A stretch of DNA of 15,347 bases from DASTPP01 sp035762175 (GTDB taxonomy: Bacteria; Myxococcota_A; Polyangia; Polyangiales; Polyangiaceae): contig DASTPP010000298.1 in NCBI GenBank assembly GCA_035762175.1, positions 1 through 15,347 of the forward strand, read 5' to 3'. Position 1 is the stretch's first letter; each line of letters starts with the position of its first letter. Both the position numbers and the translations under genes were made by a program. The notes under the pieces were generated by a model. The model searched no databases and was not told the origin of the DNA. It saw only the letters and a program-made list of their open reading frames with translations. This document shows, piece after piece, positions 1 to 4,574 of the stretch.

Positions 1-414
1 ACGGGCGCCCCGGGCGGGCCCAACGGCAACACCTGCGAGCGCTACGTGCTGCGCTCGACCATCACGGGCGTCGCCGACGACACGAGCCCCTCGCGCTTCC
101 GCGCCGTCTTCTTCCGCCGGCGCGGCACCGTCTGGCAGGGCGCCGGCACCGCCTGCGGCAGCCCCGCCGCGCCCCTCGCCCCGAACGCGGGCCCCAACGC
201 CTTCGAGTGCGTGGTGACGGGCTTCACGTCCGGCGCGATCGACACCGCCTTCACGGTGCGCCTGCGCGACTCGGGCTACAACATCGGCGGCGCCCTCTGC
301 GGCAACGGCACCGACAAGCCGGTCTGTGTGCCCGGCGGCTTCGAGGCCGTGGCGGCGTGCACGACCGAGCCGAAGCCGGTCGGCGACGGCAGCGTCGTCG
401 AGTGCACGCACTGA
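1..414 (+). CDS. C-terminal part of an unrecognised Cys-containing, probably exported protein
   Basis: The reading frame is open from base 1 and ends in TGA at 412-414, so only the last 137 residues are visible; the true start lies upstream of the window. An internal ATG at 46 exists, but the frame upstream of it is equally coding-like, so I treat this as a 5'-truncated gene. The visible part has seven cysteines spread along it (residues 12 onward, including TACG, FEC, ALCG, VCV, AAC and VECTH), is rich in Gly, Ala, Thr and Asn, and has no membrane segment. Evenly spaced cysteines with few lysines are typical of exported, disulfide-bonded proteins, but that is inference. I recognise no family and assign no function. 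It is convergent with the minus-strand metal operon, with a GC hairpin between them. Confidence 0.6.
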   Translation, partial: TGAPGGPNGNTCERYVLRSTITGVADDTSPSRFRAVFFRRRGTVWQGAGTACGSPAAPLAPNAGPNAFECVVTGFTSGAIDTAFTVRLRDSGYNIGGALCGNGTDKPVCVPGGFEAVAACTTEPKPVGDGSVVECTH

Positions 415-417
415 CCG

Positions 418-456
418 CCGCGCCGCGGCCCCGCGGGGGGGCGGGGCGCGGCGCGG
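418..456. terminator. GC-rich hairpin between convergent genes
   Basis: The left arm at 418-432 and the right arm at 443-456 are complementary over 14 pairs with one bulged G, around a 10-nt G-rich loop. The hairpin lies 3 nt after the stop of the first gene and 37 nt from the stop of the convergent His-rich gene. No T-tract follows on either strand, so it is a possible bidirectional or mRNA-end hairpin, not a canonical intrinsic terminator. Confidence 0.35.
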
Positions 457-493
457 GGGGTTAGCCGACGGCCAACCCGCGGTCGATCTCGAC

Positions 494-841
494 TCAGGCC
501 GCCGGCAGCGCGCCGTGATCGTCGCAGTGGCCGCCGTGCGGGTGGTGCAGGTGCCCGCCGACCAGGTAATCGACGTGGTCGCCGTGGGGCACCGCCTCGT
601 GGCCGCAGCCCGCGCCGTGGGCGTGGGCCGCGTCGTGGGCGCCGCAGGCGTGCGCGGGGGTGCAGGCGGCGGGGTTCGCGCCGCCGACCTCGAGGGCGTG
701 CTCGTCGACGTGATCGCCGTGCGGGTGGTGCAGGTGCCCGTCGTGCAGGTAATCGGTGTGCCCCGCGTGCGCGACGGCGCGGTGGCCGCAGCCCTCGCCG
801 TGAACGTGGTCGTGGGTGTCGTGGGTGTGGTGCGTGCTCAT
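494..841 (-). CDS. Histidine-rich metal-binding protein with a duplicated His/Cys module
   Basis: This is a 115-residue protein with 29 histidines (25%) and 5 cysteines, and no signal peptide or membrane segment, so it is probably cytosolic. Two homologous modules are visible, at residues 14-48 and 75-109. Each follows the pattern HGxGCGHxAVxHxxHxDYL then GHLHHPHGxHxDxH. They are joined by a linker that adds C60, C66 and further histidines. The pattern matches a class of short, uncharacterised His-rich proteins of proteobacteria that I recall from memory; such proteins bind Zn(II), Ni(II) or similar ions. It starts at ATG 841, with a weak GGAA ribosome site about 6 nt upstream, and lies 46 nt after an SmtB-type zinc repressor on the same strand. 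Co-transcription is likely. I infer a zinc buffer, store or chaperone that is induced when metal is in excess. The metal identity is not proven by sequence. Confidence 0.85.
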   Translation of the reverse strand: MSTHHTHDTHDHVHGEGCGHRAVAHAGHTDYLHDGHLHHPHGDHVDEHALEVGGANPAACTPAHACGAHDAAHAHGAGCGHEAVPHGDHVDYLVGGHLHHPHGGHCDDHGALPAA

Positions 842-878
842 GGCAGGTTCCGTTTCGAAAAGGGTGGGTTGAAGCCGG

Positions 879-903
879 CCCGGGCGTCTACGCGACGCCC
901 GGG
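879..903 (-). promoter_or_regulatory. 10-bp perfect stem overlapping the repressor stop codon
   Basis: Bases 879-888 (CCCGGGCGTC) are the exact reverse complement of 894-903, around the 5-nt loop 889-893. The stop codon of the upstream ArsR-type gene (888-890 on the minus strand) straddles one edge of the stem. The hairpin sits in the 46-nt gap before the His-rich gene, so it could partly terminate or stabilise the mRNA and set the ratio of repressor to metal-binding protein. The stem is seen directly; the role is inferred. Confidence 0.4.
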
Positions 904-1400
904 GCGGGCCGCTCGGTGTCGGGCTCGAGATCGACGGACGAAAGCCGATCGGTGTCGGGCACGAGCTCGGTCGAAGCAGGGCGGTCGGTGTCGGGCCCTG
1001 GCGCGTCGTCCGGCGGCGGGGCGCCGGGCGCCTCGTGCGCGTGCGCGAGGGCGTTGTGAATGAGCTCGGCGACGTGGCCGTCGGCGAGGGCGTAGTAGAT
1101 GTGCTTGCCCTCGCGGCGCCGCGACACGAGGCCCTCGGCGCGCAAGACGCGCAGCCGCTGCGACACCGTCGAGAGCGGCTCGCTGGCCTCGGCCGCGAGC
1201 TCGGTCACGCAACACTCGCCCTCGCCCAGCCGCTCGAGCAGCCGCAGCCTCGCCACGTCGCCCGCCGCCCGGAAGATCGCCGCCGCCCGCTCGACGGCCT
1301 CGGCCGGGGCCGGCGGGCGACGCCGCGGCGCGTGCGTATGCGGGGCCTCGGCGCAGGGGGGCACCGGGCCAGAACGAGGGGGCCGAGGTGTCTTCGCCAC
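888..1400 (-). CDS. Zinc-type SmtB/CzrA-like ArsR family transcriptional repressor
   Basis: A 170-residue winged-helix repressor that, in this family, releases operator DNA when metal binds. The ArsR core spans about residues 34-123. The recognition helix region is around LSTVSQRLRVL (76-86) and the wing is RRREGKHIYY (94-103). D107, H109, H120 and E123 have exactly the spacing of the SmtB alpha-5 zinc site (D104/H106/H117/E120). C64 and E67 in CCVTEL fall at the SmtB alpha-3 positions C61/D64, and the N-terminal arm supplies C16, H21 and H23, so an alpha-3N site is also possible. The start is GTG at 1400; an in-frame stop lies 9-7 nt upstream, so no earlier start is possible. Unusual are the Pro-rich N-terminal arm and an acidic tail after residue 124 made of 12-residue repeats. 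It is the first gene of an operon with the His-rich protein and probably represses itself. Confidence 0.9.
   Translation of the reverse strand: MAKTPRPPRSGPVPPCAEAPHTHAPRRRPPAPAEAVERAAAIFRAAGDVARLRLLERLGEGECCVTELAAEASEPLSTVSQRLRVLRAEGLVSRRREGKHIYYALADGHVAELIHNALAHAHEAPGAPPPDDAPGPDTDRPASTELVPDTDRLSSVDLEPDTERPAPGVA
913..996 (-). repeat. Three 36-bp tandem repeats in the 3' end of the zinc repressor gene
   Basis: The 12-mer TCGGTGTCGGGC occurs at 913-924, 949-960 and 985-996, exactly 36 bp apart. The first two units are similar along most of their length and the third diverges after its core. In protein they give PDTDRPASTEL, PDTDRLSSVDLE and PDTERPAPGVA. They keep frame and form the acidic C-terminal tail. 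Confidence 0.75.
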
Positions 1401-1421
1401 GTCACTTCACCAACTTTGGAA

Positions 1422-1450
1422 ATGATGGAGTGTCTCGTTGACGAAGGCAA
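1422..1450 (-). promoter_or_regulatory. Candidate sigma-70-type promoter of the zinc repressor operon
   Basis: On the minus strand TTGCCT (plus 1445-1450) and CATCAT (plus 1422-1427) are separated by exactly 17 nt, with 4 of 6 matches each to the -35 and -10 consensus. The -10 box ends 21 nt before the GTG start. A GGTGA string 5-9 nt before the start could serve as ribosome site. I saw no clear 12-2-12 SmtB-type operator. The nearest symmetric element is GAAGG-5 nt-CCTTC at 1443-1457, overlapping the -35, which would suit a repressor but is weak. Confidence 0.35.
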
Positions 1451-1486
1451 GGCCTTCCGGCACCCCCAGGGCAAAAACCCGCTTTC

Positions 1487-1515
1487 GTGTCGTACCCGCC
1501 CGGCTCCGCTACCCT
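1487..1515 (+). promoter_or_regulatory. Weak candidate promoter placing transcription start close to the peptidase ATG
   Basis: TACCCT (1510-1515) matches the TANNNT form of a -10 box. It ends 8 nt before ATG 1524, so a transcript from it would be leaderless or nearly so. The -35 position (1487-1492, GTGTCG) matches poorly. There is no Shine-Dalgarno sequence before this ATG, which agrees with a leaderless start but does not prove it. Confidence 0.2.
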
Positions 1516-1523
1516 TAGGCGCC

Positions 1524-4079
1524 ATGCGCTTTGCCACCTTGTGCCCTTGGGCCCTTTTGCTTGTCGCGGCCGGCTTCGGCTGCACGCCCCGACCCGAGTC
1601 GCCGCCCCCTGAGCCCCCGCCGCCGGCGCCGGCCCCGGCGGTGAGCGCCGAGGCTCCGAAGCCGAAGTCGTTCGCGTACCCGCCGGCGCCGCCGGGCAAG
1701 GTGGTCGACACGATGCACGGGGTGAGCGTGCCCGACCCCTACCGCTGGCTCGAGAGCTCGGACGACTCGGGGGTGCTCGCCTGGACGGTGCTCGAGGGCG
1801 ACTTGGCCCGCTCGCTGCTCGACCGGCCCGAGCGCGAGGGGGTGCGAAAGCGCCTCGCGGAGCTGCACGACTACGGGCGGGCCTGGGGCCACGTCCGGCG
1901 CGGCGCGGCCCTCTTCTTCTTTCGCCACGAGGGGCTCGCGCCGCAGGCCTCGTACTGCGTGCGGGCCGACGCGAAGGCCGAGCCGAAGGTGCTCGTCGAC
2001 CCCTCGCTGCTCGGCGACAACGGCTCGGTGTCGATCGCGTCGGCGTCGCCCTCGCCCGACGGGCGCTGGGTCGCCTACGCGATCGCGCGCGCGGGCAGCG
2101 ATTACCAAGAGCTTTCGATCAAGGACGTGCGGGCGGGCCGCGACGCGCCCGACCGGCTCGGGCGCCTCCGGCAGCTCGAGCTCGCGTGGGCGAAGAACGG
2201 CCAGGGCTTCTACTACGCCAACCACCCCGCGGGCGCCGAGGGCGGGCCGGGGCCGCGCGTGCTCTTTCACAAGCTCGGCGATCCGCAAGAGAAAGACAAA
2301 GTCGTCCTCGAGGCGTCCGACAAGGCGGCGCGGGTGCGGCCCTTCGTGTCCGACGACGGGGCGTGGCTCGTGCTCGTCACGGCCAAGGGGGGCGAGTCGG
2401 GGCCGCACGAGGTGCAGGCGGTCGATCTGCGCAAGGGCGGCGAGCTCAAGCCCTTCCCGCTGCTGGGCGGGCAGGGGGGCCACGCCTACCGGCCGGTCGA
2501 GGTGGTCGACGAGCGGCTCGTGCTGATCACGGGGCGCGACGCGCCGCGGGGGCGGCTCGCGGCGGTCGATCTGCGCAAGGCGGCGGCGGCGAAGGCGGGG
2601 GGCGACGCGCCGCTCGAAGAGCTGGTGCCGCAGCCGGCCGAGGGCGCGGTCGTGCGCTCGGCGGCGGTGGTGGGCAAGCGGCTCTTCGTCGAGACGCTCG
2701 AGCGGGCGAAGAGCGCGCTCGCGGTCTACGATCTGAAGGGCAAGGCCGAGGGCAAGGTGACGCTGCCCGGCGCGGGCGCGATCGAGGCGCTCGGGGGGCG
2801 CCCGTCCGAGCCCGAGGCGATCGTCGAGTACTCGTCGTTCACCGAGCCGCGCGCGGCCTACGCCTACCACGTGGCGAAGAAAGAGCTGAAGCCGGTCTTC
2901 AAGCCCGCGCCCAAGTTCGACGCCTCGGGCTACGTCGTCGAGTACATCGCGTACCCGGTGAGCGGCGGGGGGCGGGCGACGATGTTCCTCTTGCACCGAA
3001 AAGACGTGACGCCCGACGGCGCGCGCCTGACGTACCTCGTGGCGCGGGGCGGCCCGCGCGAGGCGCTGGTGCCGCGCTACGACCCCTCGCTCTTTCTGCT
3101 GCTCGAGCGGGGCGGCGTCGTGGCGGTGCCGCACCTGCGGGGCGGCTTCGAGGCGGGCGAGCCCTGGCGCTCGGCGGCGGCCCCGATCGACGGGCGGCTG
3201 CCGCTCGACGACCTTTTGGCGGCCGCGCGCTGGCTCTCGTCGCACAAGGTGACGCGCGCCTCGCGCCTGGTCGTCGGCGGCGGCGCGGGGGGGCCGCTCG
3301 CGGCGGCGGCGCTCGTCGAGACGCCCGAGCTCTTCGGCGCCGCGATCTGCCCCGCGCCCCTCGCCGACATGCTCCGCTACCCGAAGCTGGGGGCGGGCGC
3401 GCGCCTGCTCGGCGACTACGGCGACCCGGCCGACCCGGCGGCCTTCGCGTGGCTGCACGCCTATTCGCCCTACCACCGCGCCGCCCGCGGCGGCGACTAC
3501 CCGGCCGTGCTGGTCACGGCGCCCGGGCGCGACGAGCTCGGCACCGCGGGCCACGCGCGCAAGTTCGTCGCGCGCCTGCAGGCGACGGGCAGGGGCGACG
3601 AGCCCTTGCTCTTGCGCGTCGGCCCTCCGGTCGGGCACGGGGGCGAGGCGCCGCTCGCCGCGCGGCTCGACGAGGAGGCCGACCGCTGGTCCTTCGTCTT
3701 CTGGCGCCTCGGCACGCCCGAAGAGGCGCCCGCGGGCAAGGGGCGCGGGGGGGCTGCGGCGTCGCGCCCCTCGCCGCCCTCGGCCGCCCCGGCGCGCCCC
3801 TCGCCGCCGCCCGCGCAGCCCTCGCCGCCGCCCGCGCAGCCCTCGCCGTCGCCCGCCAAGCCGCCCGCGCGGCCCGAGGCGCCGCCGGCGCGGCCCGAGG
3901 CGCCGCCCTCGCCTCCGCCCGTCGGGGCGCCGATCGGCGGCGGTTGGGACGCCGCGCCTGCGCCGGGGACGGGCGGGTCGCCGGGAAGCCCCAACCCGCC
4001 CGGATCGCCCAAGCCTCGGCCCGGAACATCGGGGACGGGTGGGGCGCCGAGCTTGCCGCCGGGCGCGGTCGAGCTCTGA
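1524..4079 (+). CDS. Prolyl-oligopeptidase-fold (S9A) exported protein, probably catalytically dead
   Basis: This 851-residue protein resembles prolyl oligopeptidase throughout. It has the N-terminal motif HGVSVPDPYRWLE (65-77), a beta-propeller region of about residues 115-480, then an alpha/beta-hydrolase domain with ERGGVVAVPHLRGGFEAGE, DMLRYPKL and YSPYHR. The normal GGSNGG nucleophile motif reads GGGAGG, so the serine is Gly587. The oxyanion tyrosine of YGYGGF is Arg508 in LVARGGP, and the family Arg after the catalytic Asp is Leu672. Asp670 and His705 (in GHGG) remain. I infer a non-catalytic binding or scaffold protein. The start at ATG 1524 gives a signal peptide ending in GFGC at Cys20, an imperfect lipobox, so it is probably an outer or inner membrane lipoprotein. 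Residues 733-851 form a Pro/Ala-rich tail absent from normal family members (about 700 residues). The gene stands alone in its strand segment, with a palindrome after the stop. Confidence 0.9.
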   Translation: MRFATLCPWALLLVAAGFGCTPRPESPPPEPPPPAPAPAVSAEAPKPKSFAYPPAPPGKVVDTMHGVSVPDPYRWLESSDDSGVLAWTVLEGDLARSLLDRPEREGVRKRLAELHDYGRAWGHVRRGAALFFFRHEGLAPQASYCVRADAKAEPKVLVDPSLLGDNGSVSIASASPSPDGRWVAYAIARAGSDYQELSIKDVRAGRDAPDRLGRLRQLELAWAKNGQGFYYANHPAGAEGGPGPRVLFHKLGDPQEKDKVVLEASDKAARVRPFVSDDGAWLVLVTAKGGESGPHEVQAVDLRKGGELKPFPLLGGQGGHAYRPVEVVDERLVLITGRDAPRGRLAAVDLRKAAAAKAGGDAPLEELVPQPAEGAVVRSAAVVGKRLFVETLERAKSALAVYDLKGKAEGKVTLPGAGAIEALGGRPSEPEAIVEYSSFTEPRAAYAYHVAKKELKPVFKPAPKFDASGYVVEYIAYPVSGGGRATMFLLHRKDVTPDGARLTYLVARGGPREALVPRYDPSLFLLLERGGVVAVPHLRGGFEAGEPWRSAAAPIDGRLPLDDLLAAARWLSSHKVTRASRLVVGGGAGGPLAAAALVETPELFGAAICPAPLADMLRYPKLGAGARLLGDYGDPADPAAFAWLHAYSPYHRAARGGDYPAVLVTAPGRDELGTAGHARKFVARLQATGRGDEPLLLRVGPPVGHGGEAPLAARLDEEADRWSFVFWRLGTPEEAPAGKGRGGAAASRPSPPSAAPARPSPPPAQPSPPPAQPSPSPAKPPARPEAPPARPEAPPSPPPVGAPIGGGWDAAPAPGTGGSPGSPNPPGSPKPRPGTSGTGGAPSLPPGAVEL

Positions 4080-4090
4080 CGGGCAGCCCG

Positions 4091-4116
4091 GCCGCCCAGG
4101 TTTCAACCTGGGCGGC
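4091..4116. terminator. Perfect 26-bp palindrome downstream of the peptidase-like gene
   Basis: Two 12-nt arms (GCCGCCCAGGTT and its exact complement) flank TC. As RNA it would form a strong stem with a small loop. It begins 12 nt after the TGA at 4077-4079, an appropriate place for a transcription terminator. No T-run follows, so it may be an L-shaped or Rho-assisted terminator, or a protein-binding site. Confidence 0.5.
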
Positions 4117-4162
4117 GTCCGCCCGGCCGCTCCCTGGGCCCTTCACGCACGCTTGGCATCAG

Positions 4163-4457
4163 ACTGCCCCTGGAGACCGAATGCGAGGTCCTGGAGGCAG
4201 TCGGACTGCCTCTGGAGACCAAATGCGAGGTCCTGGAGGCGGTCTGACTGCCCCCGGAGACCAAGAGCGAGGTCCTGGAGGCGGTCTGACTGCCTCTGGA
4301 GACCAAATGCGAGGTCCTGGAGGCAGTCGGACGGCCCCTGGAGACCGAATGCGATGCCCTGGGGGCGCTCGGGACGCCTCTGGGAGAGGAAGTCCATGTC
4401 CTTGGAGGCACGCTAGCTGCCTCGGGGGGTTGAATTTGACGTCCTTTCGGCAGTCGG
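4163..4457. repeat. Tandem array of about seven 42-bp hairpin-forming units
   Basis: Units lie at 4163-4204, 4205-4246, 4247-4288, 4289-4330, 4331-4372, 4373-4414 and 4415-4457 (the last with one extra base). The first four are nearly identical; the others decay progressively toward the downstream gene. Each unit starts ACTGCCTC or a variant, has GGAGACC and GAGGTCCTGG inside, and ends GAGGCAGTCGG or GAGGCGGTCTG. Adjacent units therefore create GAGGCAGT-CGG-ACTGCCTC, an 8-bp stem with a 3-nt loop, and each unit can also fold on itself by pairing its two ends. The array is about 62% G+C, lower than its surroundings. Because 42 is a multiple of 3, several reading frames stay open through it, but their third positions lack the bias of the neighbouring genes, so I judge it noncoding. 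There are no unique spacers, so it is not CRISPR. It belongs to no repeat family I can name. Confidence 0.9.
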
Positions 4458-4511
4458 GCTGCCCCCGAGGGCGAAGGTACGCTGCGGGCGCCGAGAGGAA
4501 GGCCTCCCGGC

Positions 4512-4574
4512 ATGGGCGGGGGGCGTGCAAGGGGCGGCCTCGGCGGCCCGCATCTGCTAAGTCTGCCGCCTTGA
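4512..4574 (+). CDS. Possible 20-codon leader peptide overlapping the transporter start
   Basis: ATG 4512 opens a short frame (MGGGRARGGLGGPHLLSLPP) that ends at TGA 4572-4574. That stop overlaps the TTG at 4571 that best starts the transporter (TTGA). The purine run AGAGGAAGG at 4494-4502 sits 9 nt before the ATG, the best ribosome site in this stretch, while the TTG itself has none. AGGA strings are otherwise very scarce in coding sequence here. This fits a translated leader that couples to the transporter. It could also be chance in GC-rich DNA, so confidence is low. Confidence 0.3.
   Translation: MGGGRARGGLGGPHLLSLPP

Noticed and set aside
326..1063. Plus-strand Val/Arg-rich frame opposite the His-rich and repressor genes
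   Set aside because: It is the complement of His/Pro/Asp codons of a well-supported minus-strand operon.
1443..1457. GAAGG-5-CCTTC dyad as SmtB operator
   Set aside because: It lacks the 12-2-12 symmetry and AT-rich core of known SmtB/CzrA operators; mentioned only as a weak possibility under the promoter.
1035..1523. Extension of the peptidase-like protein upstream to 1035
   Set aside because: It overlaps the zinc repressor antisense; the signal peptide and family homology start at ATG 1524.
1515..4106. Minus-strand open frame of over 800 codons opposite the peptidase-like gene
   Set aside because: It is an Arg-rich shadow of a gene with clear family motifs on the plus strand.
4143..4397. 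Minus-strand 84-codon frame with 14-residue repeats (DLAFGLQ-type)
   Set aside because: It is generated by the 42-bp array, which keeps several frames open; third-position G+C is lower than in real genes here and the only ribosome-like sequence abuts the ATG. It cannot be fully excluded.
4396..4416. Six-codon mini-ORF after an AGAGGAAG string
   Set aside because: Too short, inside the decayed repeat unit, and spacing to the ATG is very small.
4163..4457. CRISPR array
   Set aside because: Units are contiguous with no unique spacers, and no cas genes are present.
2186..4570. Extension of the transporter frame far upstream through the repeats and the peptidase-like gene
   Set aside because: The extension overlaps a certain gene in another frame and is Arg/Gly/Ala nonsense; transporter homology begins just after TTG 4571.
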